A DNA stretch of 64,000 nt, taken from contig NZ_FQWB01000003.1 of NCBI RefSeq assembly GCF_900129545.1, forward strand, positions 372,001-436,000, given 5' to 3'. How positions within the stretch are numbered: the first letter of the stretch is position 1; each line of letters begins with the position of its first letter. This document shows, piece after piece, positions 55,007 through 64,000 of the stretch. A program made the translations under genes and the position numbers. The DNA is from Flavobacterium fluvii (GTDB lineage: Bacteria; Bacteroidota; Bacteroidia; Flavobacteriales; Flavobacteriaceae). A model generated the notes under the pieces. It was given only the letters and a program-made list of their open reading frames with translations, was not told the origin of the DNA and made no database searches.

Positions 55007-55036
55007 AAAAGACTGCACTTTTTGCAGTCTTTTTTT
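55007..55036 (+). terminator. Rho-independent terminator of mdh
   Basis: AAAAGACTGCA (55007-55017) and TGCAGTCTTTT (55023-55033) form a stem with a 5-nt loop, followed by a T-run to about 55037. Confidence 0.9.
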
Positions 55037-55057
55037 TGATATTAATCAATAAATATA

Positions 55058-55088
55058 TTGGTTAATCTTTACGTTAATTATATATTTG
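55058..55088 (+). promoter_or_regulatory. Promoter of secDF
   Basis: TTG at 55058-55060 and TATATTTG at 55081-55088 are 20 bp apart, a complete Bacteroidota -33/-7 pair and one of the best in the window. The leader to the ATG at 55210 is about 115 nt, unusually long here. Confidence 0.7.
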
Positions 55089-55209
55089 CTCGGTTTATAA
55101 AAAAAGAGGTAGTTATAACTGTTTTGTTTTTGAAACGAAGTAGTGATAACTGGTTCTTTTGTAATCGTTTAAACAAAAAAATACAATAAATAATTAATTT
55201 TTAGTAATA

Positions 55210-58179
55210 ATGCAGAATAAAGGACTTATTAAATTTTTCGCAATTCTATTTGCATTGGTAAGTATTTACCAACTTTCGTTCACTTTTGTTTCCAATAAAG
55301 TAAAAAGTGATGCAAAATCTTTTGCGAATGGAAACCCAGATAAAGAATTAAAATATTTGGACTCCATAGGTAAAGAAAATGTTTTCAATCTTGGATTTAC
55401 CAATTTTACTTTCAATGAAGTAAAAGACAAACAAATCAACAAAGGTCTTGACTTGGAAGGTGGTATCAACGTGATACTTCAAATCTCGGTTAAAGACGTT
55501 TTGAAAGGATTATCCAATAATTCTAAAAATCCGGTTTTTAATAAATCTTTGGCTGATGCCACTGCAAATCAAAAAGGAAATCAAACTTATATTGATGCTT
55601 TCTTCGAAGCTTTCGAAGCGAATTCCAAGGGAACAGTAAAACTGGCTTCGCCTGATATTTTTGCCAATAGAACTTTGCAAGGTGAAGGTGGAATTGATTT
55701 TCAAATGACCGATGATCAAGCTAAAAAAGTAATCAGAAAAAAAGTTGACGAATCAGTTGATAGTGCTTTTGGAGTATTGAGAGAGCGTATTGACAAGTTC
55801 GGCGTAACTCAACCCAACATTCAAAAATTGGGAGAAACAGGAAGAATTCTTGTGGAACTTCCAGGTGCAAAAGATGTTGACAGGATTAAAAGATTATTGC
55901 AAAGTACAGCTCAATTGGAGTTCTGGGAAACTTATAAAATTGATGAAATAGGTAATTTCTTGATGGCTGCAAACGAGGCATTGAAAAAAACCGAAATCAA
56001 CAAAGTTGAGACTAAAACTGCTCCAAAAGATTCAATAAGTGCTTTATTGGCAACTGGAAAAGATTCAGCTACAACTAAAAAAGGAAACGATCCTATATTA
56101 GACAAAATTATCGGACAAGGTGGAGGTCCAGTTTTGGGATTATTTGCACCAAAAGACACTGCCGCTGTTGGAGGTTATTTAAGAAGAGCAGACATCAGAA
56201 TTTTATTGTCGGCTGACCAACATTATGCAAAATTTGTTTGGGGTAAACCATCAACTATCAAAGATGCAAAAGGAAAAGACATTGAAGCAGTAGAATTATA
56301 TGCTTTGAAAGGAAATCGTGATAATATAGCCGCGATGAGCGGTGGAGTTGTTACGGATGCCAGCGATACATTTGACCAATCAGGGAAACCAGCGGTTTCG
56401 ATGCAAATGAGCGGTAAAGGAGCGAAAATCTGGGAAGAATTAACAGGTAAGGCATATACTCAAAAAAGCAATATTGCCATTGTTTTGGATAATGTGGTAT
56501 ATTCTGCACCAGGTGTTTCTAGCGGTCCAATTTCAGGAGGAAGATCAGAAATCTCGGGAACTTTCCAAATTTCGGAAACTAAAGATTTAGCCAATGTTCT
56601 TAGGGCAGGTAAGCTTCCTGCTGCTGCAGATATTATTCAATCTGAGGTAGTTGGGCCATCCTTGGGTCAAGAGGCTATTGACAACGGTACTAATTCAGCT
56701 CTTTTAGGATTGCTTATCGTATCACTTTGGATGATGGTTTATTATGGAAAAGCAGGTTGGTATGCAAATATTGCATTGGCAGTCAATTTATTGTTCTTGT
56801 TTGGAATCTTGGCAAGTATTGGTGCTGTTCTTACATTGCCAGGTATTGCCGGTATCGTTTTGACAATGGGGACTGCCGTGGATGCGAATATTATTATCTA
56901 CGAAAGAGCAAAAGAGGAATTGCGTTCCGGTAAAACATTGCAAGAGGCGATTAGCGCTTCATACAGTTGGAAAGGGGCGATGCGTTCCATCGTAGATGCG
57001 AATGTTACTCACGTTTTAACTGGTGCCGTGTTGTTTATTTTTGGTTCAGGACCAATTAAAGGTTTTGCAACTACCTTGTTAATTGGTATAGTTACCTCTT
57101 TGTTTACTTCTATTTTTATTGCAAGAATATTTTTGGATTGGAGTGCTGCCAAAAGTGATAAACTATCATTTGTTACAGGATTCTCTAAAAACTTCTTTAC
57201 CAATTTCCATTTTGATTTCTTGGGAGTTAAGAAATGGACTTATGCATTTTCAGCAATTGTAACTGTTGTGAGTATTTATTCATTAGTAACAAATGGTTTG
57301 GATCAAGGAGTTGATTTTGTTGGAGGAAGAACTTTTCAAGTGCGTTTCGAAAAACCAGTTGAAGTAGAAACAATAAAAGCAGAATTGGTTAAAGTATTCG
57401 ATGGTAGTGCTGAAGTTAAAGTTTTTGGTAACGACAACCAATTAAAAATTACCACTAAATATAAAGTTCAGGAACACGGGACTAAAGCGGATGAAGAAGT
57501 AAACAAGTTATTGTATGATAATTTGAAACAACATTATTCTGCTGGATTGACTTATGATAAATTTGTTAATGCATACGATGGTAAAACATTGGGTGTTTTG
57601 CAAGCTTCTAAAGTAGGACCAACACTTGCAGAGGATATCAAAACCAATGCGTATTGGGCTGTACTTGGAGCAATGCTTATTGTAGGTTTGTATTTGATAA
57701 TCAGTTTTAGAAAATGGCAATACAGTTTAGGTGCCATTGCAGCTATTGCGCACGACGTTATTTTTGTATTGGGTATTTACTCTTTGTGTTACAAATTTAT
57801 GCCATTTGGAATGGAAATTGACCAACACTTTATCGCTGCGATTCTTACTGTAATTGGATACTCCATGAATGATACCGTAATTGTATTTGACAGGGTTCGT
57901 GAGTATTTAGGAGGAAAAACCAAAGGAAATTTCAATAGTATTGTAAACCAATCCATCAACAGTACAATGTCTAGAACCATTAATACATCGTTGACGATGA
58001 TTCTGGTATTGCTGATTATGTTTGTTTTTGGTGGTGAATCTATCCGTGGATTTATCTTTGCCATGTTGATTGGTATCGTAGTAGGAACTTATTCTTCATT
58101 ATTTATTGCAACTCCTGTTTTGTGTGATACTATTTCAGAAGAGGAACATAAAAGAATTGAGCAAGAGCACAATGCTTAA
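55210..58179 (+). CDS. secDF: Protein translocase subunit SecDF (fused)
   Basis: 989 residues. SecD part: N-terminal helix, periplasmic P1 head beginning near INKGLDLEGGINVILQI, then GRILVELPGAKDVDRIKRLL, and six helices with LTLPGIAGIVLTMGTAVDANIIIYERAKEEL at about residues 540-570. SecF part from about residue 665: a new helix, DQGVDFVGGRTFQVRFEKP, and helices with LTVIGYSMNDTVIVFDRVREYL. It uses the proton motive force to help pull secreted proteins across the inner membrane after SecA. The fusion is the normal Bacteroidota arrangement. It has its own promoter and terminator. Confidence 0.97.
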   Translation: MQNKGLIKFFAILFALVSIYQLSFTFVSNKVKSDAKSFANGNPDKELKYLDSIGKENVFNLGFTNFTFNEVKDKQINKGLDLEGGINVILQISVKDVLKGLSNNSKNPVFNKSLADATANQKGNQTYIDAFFEAFEANSKGTVKLASPDIFANRTLQGEGGIDFQMTDDQAKKVIRKKVDESVDSAFGVLRERIDKFGVTQPNIQKLGETGRILVELPGAKDVDRIKRLLQSTAQLEFWETYKIDEIGNFLMAANEALKKTEINKVETKTAPKDSISALLATGKDSATTKKGNDPILDKIIGQGGGPVLGLFAPKDTAAVGGYLRRADIRILLSADQHYAKFVWGKPSTIKDAKGKDIEAVELYALKGNRDNIAAMSGGVVTDASDTFDQSGKPAVSMQMSGKGAKIWEELTGKAYTQKSNIAIVLDNVVYSAPGVSSGPISGGRSEISGTFQISETKDLANVLRAGKLPAAADIIQSEVVGPSLGQEAIDNGTNSALLGLLIVSLWMMVYYGKAGWYANIALAVNLLFLFGILASIGAVLTLPGIAGIVLTMGTAVDANIIIYERAKEELRSGKTLQEAISASYSWKGAMRSIVDANVTHVLTGAVLFIFGSGPIKGFATTLLIGIVTSLFTSIFIARIFLDWSAAKSDKLSFVTGFSKNFFTNFHFDFLGVKKWTYAFSAIVTVVSIYSLVTNGLDQGVDFVGGRTFQVRFEKPVEVETIKAELVKVFDGSAEVKVFGNDNQLKITTKYKVQEHGTKADEEVNKLLYDNLKQHYSAGLTYDKFVNAYDGKTLGVLQASKVGPTLAEDIKTNAYWAVLGAMLIVGLYLIISFRKWQYSLGAIAAIAHDVIFVLGIYSLCYKFMPFGMEIDQHFIAAILTVIGYSMNDTVIVFDRVREYLGGKTKGNFNSIVNQSINSTMSRTINTSLTMILVLLIMFVFGGESIRGFIFAMLIGIVVGTYSSLFIATPVLCDTISEEEHKRIEQEHNA

Positions 58180-58203
58180 TCAAATCATATTTTAAATAAT
58201 TGT

Positions 58204-58231
58204 AAAAGACCCGATTTATCGGGTCTTTTTT
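58204..58231 (+). terminator. Rho-independent terminator of secDF
   Basis: AAAAGACCCGAT (58204-58215) pairs with ATCGGGTCTTTT (58218-58229), followed by further Ts, 24 bp after the stop. Confidence 0.9.
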
Positions 58232-58374
58232 ATTTTATCCCCATTTTTATGGGGTGACTTCCTTTAAGTTGACAATAATTTTGCAATTAGTTTTATGGAA
58301 TTGTCAATTTTCATATATTTACTTAATATTGCGATAAGTTTCCCCAAATTTTAAAGCAACTAAAAAAAACTAAA

Positions 58375-60573
58375 ATGATGGAAAAATTACACAAGTCATT
58401 CTCCTTTTTATTTTTGATTGCTACTTTATCGATTACAGGTGTTTTCGCTAAAAACAGTATTGGTAGTAATGCAAAAGTGAGTCTTGCCACTGCTCCACCA
58501 ATTGTTTATTCACCAGTTATTTATTGGCAAAATTGTTCAAAACCATTAACGGCAATTCCTTCAGCGGGTGGAACCTTGAATTGGTATCTTACAAATTTAC
58601 CTGCAGAAATCTCAACTCCTATAGCTCCAACACCGATTACAACTACAATTGGATCAACAGTAACTTATTATGTTACTCAAACTATTGGTGGTGTTGAAAG
58701 TTCTCCTCGGACTCCAATTGTTGTTAATGTTGCTGCCGATAATGGAGCGACTATTCTTAATCCCAGATGTGATCCTTCACAAATCCCAACATATTCTCTA
58801 GATTATACTCCTCCAGCTACAGTTAATAATTCAGTTATGTTTGATTGGTCAAACAATATCTTAATTTCAAATACATATAATTTTACTTATTCTATTCAAG
58901 GCGGGCCTGTAGTAGTAGGAACTACAGGAACATCACATTGGTTAGTTCCGAATATGTTGCCAGGTCAATCAGCTACATTAATATTGTCATCTGCATCTCA
59001 TCCTTGTGTGCCATCGCAAACCATAATTTGTAGTGTTCCTTGTGGTTCTTCAACTGTAACTCCTACATTTAATCCAATCCTTCCTTTTTGTGCAGGAACT
59101 CCGGCTCCATCCTTGCCAGCAACGTCGATTGAAGGTATCACGGGAACTTGGTCTCCGGCAACAATTAGTAATACGGCCAGCGGGAATTATGTATTTACAC
59201 CAGATCCAATAGCATACCCTTGTGCTTTGCCAAAAACTGTATCGGTTACCGTTACGCCATTGGTGGCTCCAACATTTTCGGGTATTCCAGCTGTTGTTTG
59301 TCAAGGAGCTCCAGCGCCTGTTTTGCCTTTGATTTCTTCCAATGCAACACCGATAACTGGAACTTGGAGTCCTTTTCCTGTCAATACAGCTACATTGGGA
59401 ACGACTGTTTATACTTTTACTCCGACTCCTGGTCAGCCATGTGTTTCGGCTACCTTGACCACCACTTCAATAAGAATTGACCCAGTCTTGACACCAACTT
59501 TTGCTCCAGTAGGGCCTATTTGTACAGGAACTACTTTGTCGGCTTTGCCTACTACATCTACCAATGGAATTACGGGTACTTGGTCACCAGCCTTGAATAA
59601 CACGGCAACGACTACCTATACTTTTACCCCAACTGCGGGACAATGTGCCACCACGACTACCATAACGATTACCGTGAATCCCAATGTTGTGCCAACTTTT
59701 GCTCCAGTAGGACCTATTTGTTCGGGAGCTGCTTTGCCACCTTTGCCTACTGTTTCCACTAATGGAATCAACGGTACTTGGTCTCCGGCAACAATTAATA
59801 ATACGGCTACCACGACCTATACTTTTACACCGTCTGCCGGGCAATGTGCTACAAACACTACTATGACAATCGTTGTAAACCCGCTTATTGATCCTAATTT
59901 CACGGATTTATCAATCTGTTCCGGAAGCACACCTCCCAATTTGGATCTTGTTTCGCCAAATGGAATCACGGGAACTTGGTCACCATCAAGTATTGATAAC
60001 ACGACCAGTGGTGCTTATGTATTTACTCCAGATGCACCACAATGCGCCACGATAAAAACTATTAATGTTACCGTAAATCCATCCAATACTCTTCAGACTT
60101 TAGCTTGGGCAGTTACCGATGCCTTTACCAAAAATCAAATAGTTACCATTACGGCCACAGCAGCCGGTAATTATTTATACCAACTGGATTCTGGTCCATT
60201 TCAGACAAGTCCTGTTTTTGAAAACGTGGCTTCTGGAATGCATTCCATCACGGTTAAGGACGTAAATGGTTGCAGCACTCCCTTGACGGAAAACGATATT
60301 CTAATTATTGGTTACCCAAAGTATTTTACCCCAAATGGAGATGCCTATAATGATACTTGGAATATTTTTGAGTTGAAAGATCAATTGGCTACGAAGATTT
60401 ATATTTTTGATCGATATGGCAAACTCTTGAAAGACATCAGTCCAACAGGGGCAGGCTGGGATGGAACTTATATAGGTCAGCCAATGCCCGCATCAGATTA
60501 TTGGTTTACGGTTGAATATGAAGAGCAGGGAATCGTCAAAAAATACAAATCGCACTTTTCTTTAAAGAGATAA
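58375..60573 (+). CDS. T9SS type B surface protein with five Ig-like repeats, copy 2
   Basis: 732 residues; ATG 58375 and 58378 are both possible. A signal peptide (FSFLFLIATLSITGVFA) is followed by the same N-terminal domain as copy 1 (GTLNWYLTNLPAE, YYVTQTIGG). Then come five Cys-Gly/xGTWSP repeats (LPFCAG, AVVCQG, GPICTG, GPICSG, LSICSG) and the type B sorting domain (YFTPNGDAYNDTWNIFELKD, YIFDRYGKLL, DYWFTVEY, HFSLKR). The sorting domain is nearly the same as in copy 1. Repeats 3 and 4 are also similar at DNA level with a 198-bp period, pointing to recent internal duplication. Expected to be exported and surface-linked by T9SS. A gap of 195 bp precedes it with only a weak -7 candidate (TAATTTTG, 58276-58283). 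Confidence 0.93.
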   Translation: MMEKLHKSFSFLFLIATLSITGVFAKNSIGSNAKVSLATAPPIVYSPVIYWQNCSKPLTAIPSAGGTLNWYLTNLPAEISTPIAPTPITTTIGSTVTYYVTQTIGGVESSPRTPIVVNVAADNGATILNPRCDPSQIPTYSLDYTPPATVNNSVMFDWSNNILISNTYNFTYSIQGGPVVVGTTGTSHWLVPNMLPGQSATLILSSASHPCVPSQTIICSVPCGSSTVTPTFNPILPFCAGTPAPSLPATSIEGITGTWSPATISNTASGNYVFTPDPIAYPCALPKTVSVTVTPLVAPTFSGIPAVVCQGAPAPVLPLISSNATPITGTWSPFPVNTATLGTTVYTFTPTPGQPCVSATLTTTSIRIDPVLTPTFAPVGPICTGTTLSALPTTSTNGITGTWSPALNNTATTTYTFTPTAGQCATTTTITITVNPNVVPTFAPVGPICSGAALPPLPTVSTNGINGTWSPATINNTATTTYTFTPSAGQCATNTTMTIVVNPLIDPNFTDLSICSGSTPPNLDLVSPNGITGTWSPSSIDNTTSGAYVFTPDAPQCATIKTINVTVNPSNTLQTLAWAVTDAFTKNQIVTITATAAGNYLYQLDSGPFQTSPVFENVASGMHSITVKDVNGCSTPLTENDILIIGYPKYFTPNGDAYNDTWNIFELKDQLATKIYIFDRYGKLLKDISPTGAGWDGTYIGQPMPASDYWFTVEYEEQGIVKKYKSHFSLKR
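59494..59889 (+). repeat. 198-bp tandem duplication inside the T9SS copy 2 gene
   Basis: The sequence CCAACTTTTGCTCCAGTAGG occurs at 59494 and again at 59692, exactly 198 bp (66 codons) later. The following stretches remain very similar, covering Ig-like repeats 3 and 4. The phrase TTGGTCTCCGGCAACAATTA is also shared with repeat 1 near 59148. Confidence 0.75.
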
Positions 60574-60577
60574 AAAC

Positions 60578-60609
60578 AAAAAAGCTTCCCAATCAGGAAG
60601 CTTTTTTTT
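60578..60609. terminator. Bidirectional terminator between T9SS copy 2 and lgt
   Basis: AAAAAAGCTTCC (60578-60589) pairs with GGAAGCTTTTTT (60596-60607) around a 6-nt loop, with A and T tracts on both sides. It serves both convergent genes. Confidence 0.88.
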
Positions 60610-60634
60610 ATGAAATTTTAATGTTTTAAGAGAC

Positions 60635-61561
60635 TTATATTTTAACAGGTTTTTCGGCGGTAAAAACAAAATACAATCCTATCAAGATAAAAGGGATGCT
60701 AAGCCATTGTCCTGTAGAGAACAATCCCAATGCGCTTTCAAAACCGCCTTGGCTTTCTTTTACATATTCCACGACAAAACGAACAGACCATAAAAGAACT
60801 AAAAATAAACCAAATAAATAACCGCTTTTTTCTCTTGCATTCGTTTTCCAATACAAGAAAAACAAGATGGCAAAAACAAAGATGTAGCAAACGGCTTCAT
60901 ACAACTGTGCAGGATGTTTAACGGGAACTTGTTGAAGTAGTCCTGCAAACTGTGGGTCATTTGCGATGGCATGATAGGCCTCTTTTGGATTTGCTATTTT
61001 GGTGTTGTTGACAGCTTCGTTAGGAGAGAAATAGTCTCTTATGAATTTTATTCCAAATGCCGAATCCGTTTCTTTTCCAACAATTTCCGAATTGAAAAAA
61101 TTTCCCAATCTCACAAAAATAGCACCGCTGGCAACAGGAATGACGATTCGGTCCAAAATCCACATTTGGGGTCTTTTTAATATTTTTTTACTGTAATAAT
61201 ACATGGTGACAATAATGGATATTGCGGCACCGTGACTTGCCAGTCCTTGAAAACCGGTGAACTCAAAATGAGGTTCGAATCTAAAAGGCAAAAATATTTC
61301 CAATAAATGATTGCGGTAATATTCCCAATCATAAAACAATACATGGCCAAGTCGTGCTCCAATCAATGTGGCCAAAACAGTCCAAATGAACAAGGTGTCC
61401 AGTTTTTCCACAGATTCGTTTTCGCGTTCAAATATGTTTTTCATAATGTACCAACCCAATCCAAATGCGATTACAAACATCAGGCTGTAAAAACGTATTA
61501 CAAAAAAACCTAAATTAATTCCTTCAGATGGATTCCAAACCATGTTTAAAGCGTGTGCCAT
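60635..61561 (-). CDS. lgt: Prolipoprotein diacylglyceryl transferase
   Basis: 308 residues with seven membrane helices. The Lgt signature is FVRLGNFFNSEIVGKETD, with the essential Arg and Asn. Other conserved parts are GARLGHVLFYDWEYYRNH, GLASHGAAISIIVTMYYY, HPAQLYEAVCYIFVF and YLFGLFLVLLWSVRFVVEYVKE. It moves diacylglycerol from phosphatidylglycerol to the lipobox Cys of prolipoproteins. The gene stands alone on the minus strand. Confidence 0.96.
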   Translation of the reverse strand: MAHALNMVWNPSEGINLGFFVIRFYSLMFVIAFGLGWYIMKNIFERENESVEKLDTLFIWTVLATLIGARLGHVLFYDWEYYRNHLLEIFLPFRFEPHFEFTGFQGLASHGAAISIIVTMYYYSKKILKRPQMWILDRIVIPVASGAIFVRLGNFFNSEIVGKETDSAFGIKFIRDYFSPNEAVNNTKIANPKEAYHAIANDPQFAGLLQQVPVKHPAQLYEAVCYIFVFAILFFLYWKTNAREKSGYLFGLFLVLLWSVRFVVEYVKESQGGFESALGLFSTGQWLSIPFILIGLYFVFTAEKPVKI

Positions 61562-61622
61562 ATAGTAATGTTTTATAGTTGTAAAAATAAATATTTAAAG
61601 CAGAGTATGTCTTTATAAAAGG

Positions 61623-61871
61623 TTAATGTTTGTGCGAACATTCTTTTTCTGGTACGGGGTCATAACCGCTTTTTCCCCAAGGATGACAACTCAGGATTCT
61701 TTTAATTCCTAAATATCCGCCGTAAAACAAACCGTGTTTTTGCAAAGCTTCAATCATGTAACTCGAACAGGTGGGCTCGAATCTGCAAGTTGCAGGTGTA
61801 AATGGAGATAGGGCAGATTGGTAGAATCTGACCAACAGCACAAATGGATAAATGAGGATTTTTGACATCAT
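61623..61871 (-). CDS. yidD: Membrane protein insertion efficiency factor YidD
   Basis: About 82 residues from ATG 61871; the next codon is also ATG. A GTG at 61931 is possible but would overlap cysS and add residues not found in YidD. The family core is [31 protein letters not shown] with its three Cys, then [19 protein letters not shown]. YidD assists YidC-dependent membrane insertion. It directly follows cysS on the same strand and is probably in its operon. Confidence 0.92.
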   Translation of the reverse strand: MMSKILIYPFVLLVRFYQSALSPFTPATCRFEPTCSSYMIEALQKHGLFYGGYLGIKRILSCHPWGKSGYDPVPEKECSHKH

Positions 61872-61920
61872 TTTTTCAGGAGTTACAATTTGAAATCCTT
61901 CTTGAACACCAAATAACCGA

Positions 61921-63402
61921 TTACTGGACACTAAATGTAGTGCCTTCTTTACCGTCTTTCAATTGAATCCCCAAGGCAATCAACTGGTCTCGAATTTGGT
62001 CCGACAAGGCAAAGTCTTTATTGGCTCTGGCTTCCATTCGCATATTGATTAACATGTGGATAACTCCCTCTAATTTGTCGTTATTGTTTCCAATTGCTTT
62101 TTCGTCTTTTAAACCTAAAACATCGAAGACAAAAGCATTCATCGTTTTTGTGAAATTTTTCAAATCTTCGGCGGTAATCGTGGCCGAACCGTCTTTCAAC
62201 AAATTGATGAAACGAACGCCTTCAAATAGTTGCGCAATCAAAATTGGACTGTTGAAATCATCATTCATTGCATCATAGCAACTTTGTTTCCAGCCAGCAA
62301 TATCTAGGGTAGAAGTGGAGCTTGGCTTGATTGCTGTCAATCCATCCACGGCTTCCATCAATCGGTAAAATCCTTTTTCGGCAGCAAGAATAGCATCATT
62401 CGTAAAATCGAGATTACTTCTATAATGGGCTTGAAGCACAAAAAATCGAGCCACGCTTGGTGAAAAAGCCTTGCTTAAATTTGGATTTTCTCCGGTTAAA
62501 ATCTCTCTTGGCAAAATATTGTTTCCAGTGGATTTCGCCATTTTTTTTCCGTTCAACGTCAGCATATTGGCGTGCATCCAGTAGTTTACAGGCGTGTGTC
62601 CCGTGCAAGCTTCGTTTTGTGCAATTTCGCATTCGTGATGCGGGAATTTTAAATCCATTCCGCCACCGTGAATGTCAAAATGATTGCCCAAATATTTGGT
62701 GCTCATTGCGGTACATTCCAAATGCCAACCTGGAAAACCATCGCTCCAAGGTGAAGGCCAACGCATTATATGTTGTGGTTCTGCTTTTTTCCAAAGAGCA
62801 AAATCCTGTGCATTTTTTTTATCTCCCTGCCCATCCAAATCTCGGGTATTGGCCAACATGTCTTCAATGTTTCGACCGCTTAAAATACCGTAATTATTGG
62901 TTTCATTGTATTTTACAACATCAAAATAAACGGAACCATTCACTTCATAAGCAAAACCATTGTCGATAATTTTCTTGACAATTTCAATTTGCTCAATAAT
63001 ATGACCCGTTGCCGTTGGTTCGATACTTGGCGGCAAAAAGTTGAATAAATTCAATATTTCGTGAAAATCAACTGTATATTGTTGAACCACTTCCATTGGT
63101 TCCAGTTGTTCCAATCGTGCTTTTTTGGCGATCTTGTCTTCGCCATTATCCACGTCATCCACAATATGACCCACGTCGGTAATGTTTCTCACATAACGGG
63201 TTTTGTATCCCAAATGCAAAAAATACCTGAAGATTACGTCGAAAGACATAAAAGTGCGCACATTTCCAAGATGCACGTTGCTGTAAACCGTTGGTCCGCA
63301 AACATACATTCCCACATTTCCTTCGTGAATTGGCGTGAAAACTTCTTTTTCTCCCGAAAGAGAATTGTATATTTTTAGAGTTTGGGTTTTGTATAAAGGC
63401 AT
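61921..63402 (-). CDS. cysS: Cysteinyl-tRNA synthetase
   Basis: 493 residues from ATG 63402 ([21 protein letters not shown]); an upstream ATG at 63438 is less usual. The HIGH-like motif is [17 protein letters not shown], zinc ligands include HLECTAMS and [16 protein letters not shown], and the KMSKS motif is KKMAKSTGN. It charges tRNA(Cys). The C-terminal DALR-like domain is full length. folE lies 42 bp upstream on the same strand, so folE-cysS-yidD may be one operon. Confidence 0.97.
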   Translation of the reverse strand: MPLYKTQTLKIYNSLSGEKEVFTPIHEGNVGMYVCGPTVYSNVHLGNVRTFMSFDVIFRYFLHLGYKTRYVRNITDVGHIVDDVDNGEDKIAKKARLEQLEPMEVVQQYTVDFHEILNLFNFLPPSIEPTATGHIIEQIEIVKKIIDNGFAYEVNGSVYFDVVKYNETNNYGILSGRNIEDMLANTRDLDGQGDKKNAQDFALWKKAEPQHIMRWPSPWSDGFPGWHLECTAMSTKYLGNHFDIHGGGMDLKFPHHECEIAQNEACTGHTPVNYWMHANMLTLNGKKMAKSTGNNILPREILTGENPNLSKAFSPSVARFFVLQAHYRSNLDFTNDAILAAEKGFYRLMEAVDGLTAIKPSSTSTLDIAGWKQSCYDAMNDDFNSPILIAQLFEGVRFINLLKDGSATITAEDLKNFTKTMNAFVFDVLGLKDEKAIGNNNDKLEGVIHMLINMRMEARANKDFALSDQIRDQLIALGIQLKDGKEGTTFSVQ

Positions 63403-63443
63403 TTCAGTTTGTAGTTTTATTTGATTTAAGGTCGACAAACGAA

Positions 63444-64000
63444 TTAAAATTTTGTTTCCAATTTAATGTAATCCAATAATTCTCTTCGAGTTTGTTCGTT
63501 TTTAAATTGTCCGCCAAATTCAGAGGTAACCGTACTGCTTTCGATGTCTTTTATCCCTCTGGAATTCACGCAAAGGTGTTTGGCATCTATGATACAGGCC
63601 ACGTCTTCTGTTCCAAGAGCGATTTGTAGTTCTTGTACAATTTGCATCGTCAACCGTTCTTGAACTTGAGGTCTTTTGGCATAAAATTCAACGATCCTGT
63701 TTATTTTGGATAAACCAATGACTCTTCCTTTTGAGATATAAGCCACGTGGGCTCTTCCTATTATGGGAAGCAAATGGTGTTCGCAGGTAGAGTAAACGGT
63801 GATGTTTTTTTCGACCAACATTTCGCCGTATTTGTAACCGTTTTCAAATGTGGAAGCATTTGGTTTTTTGGAAGGATTTAGTCCTCCAAAAATTTCCTTC
63901 ACAAACATTTTGGCTACACGATTGGGTGTTCCTTTTAGGCTGTCGTCCGTCAAATCCATTCCAAGTGTTAGCAGGATATTCTCGACGTCTTTTTTTATTT
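63444..64000 (-). CDS. folE: GTP cyclohydrolase I (5' end outside the window)
   Basis: At least 185 residues are visible; the reading frame runs past the right edge. The Met at 63959 is internal, because the codons before it continue the FolE sequence ([25 protein letters not shown]). The zinc site is STCEHHLLP with the second Cys in [11 protein letters not shown]. The enzyme converts GTP to dihydroneopterin triphosphate for folate. The gene is not truncated in the genome as far as can be seen, only cut by the window. Confidence 0.95.
   Translation of the reverse strand, partial: IKKDVENILLTLGMDLTDDSLKGTPNRVAKMFVKEIFGGLNPSKKPNASTFENGYKYGEMLVEKNITVYSTCEHHLLPIIGRAHVAYISKGRVIGLSKINRIVEFYAKRPQVQERLTMQIVQELQIALGTEDVACIIDAKHLCVNSRGIKDIESSTVTSEFGGQFKNEQTRRELLDYIKLETKF

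Noticed and set aside
59050..60070. Regular repeats in the T9SS copy 2 gene as a CRISPR-like array
   Set aside because: The period is 198 bp in a continuous reading frame and the units encode Ig-like domains.
63444..63959. folE as a short gene starting at the Met at 63959
   Set aside because: The frame stays open to the window edge and the upstream codons still encode FolE sequence, so the gene is cut by the window only.

Overview
The window is chromosomal DNA of a member of the Bacteroidota, most probably a Flavobacterium or close relative. The evidence is the low G+C content, promoters of the TAnnTTTG type instead of the E. coli -10 box, start codons without Shine-Dalgarno sequences, two proteins with type IX secretion (type B, gliding-motility-associated) C-terminal sorting domains, a fused SecDF, and conserved small proteins typical of the family. 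I saw no rRNA, tRNA, CRISPR array, insertion sequence or prophage.

Layout. 0-4.2 kb: ECF sigma factor, a beta-propeller-like protein, a small outer-membrane barrel, a MATE exporter and an acidic hypothetical. 4.2-8.3 kb: a polyprenyl-phosphate glycosylation trio (GT2, LAB_N membrane protein, ArnT-like GT) divergent from a sugar epimerase. 8.2-13.1 kb: MeaB GTPase, AEC permease, Fsr-like MFS exporter, 1-Cys peroxiredoxin, NudK. 13.3-18.3 kb: purA, Fur-family regulator, bifunctional (p)ppGpp synthetase/hydrolase, TrmH-type methyltransferase. 18.4-27.0 kb: an envelope cluster (SpoIIM, membrane protein, DUF4129, DUF4350, MoxR, DUF58, with divergent RDD) flanked by two paralogous UPF0126/TRIC channels.

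27.0-38.7 kb is an AT-rich surface-polysaccharide locus. It has an amino-sugar route (ketoisomerase, aminotransferase, probable acyltransferase), a predicted CDP-ribitol synthase (cytidylyltransferase-SDR fusion) next to a TagF-like polyol-phosphate transferase, a Wzx-type flippase, four glycosyltransferases and FtsE. 38.9-46.6 kb: a large periplasmic TPR protein with a plug-less TonB-receptor-like barrel, a Gre-like factor and the first T9SS type B protein. 46.9-51.9 kb: a tight operon of an unknown 89-aa protein, GatA, and a 1109-aa protein fusing complete GatB to complete aspartyl-tRNA synthetase. 52-64 kb: gyrB, mdh, secDF, the second T9SS type B protein, lgt, yidD, cysS and folE (cut by the window edge).

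The most interesting items are the GatB-AspRS fusion with no adjacent gatC and with a His at the position linked to non-discriminating AspRS; the teichoic-acid-like CDP-ribitol/TagF pair in a Gram-negative locus; and a set of intergenic palindromes that differ in sequence but share one design, arms made of short 8-10 bp tandem units. Two of these sit inside the DUF4350-MoxR-DUF58 gene string. All functional statements are read from protein sequence by eye and from family knowledge; no database search was possible.
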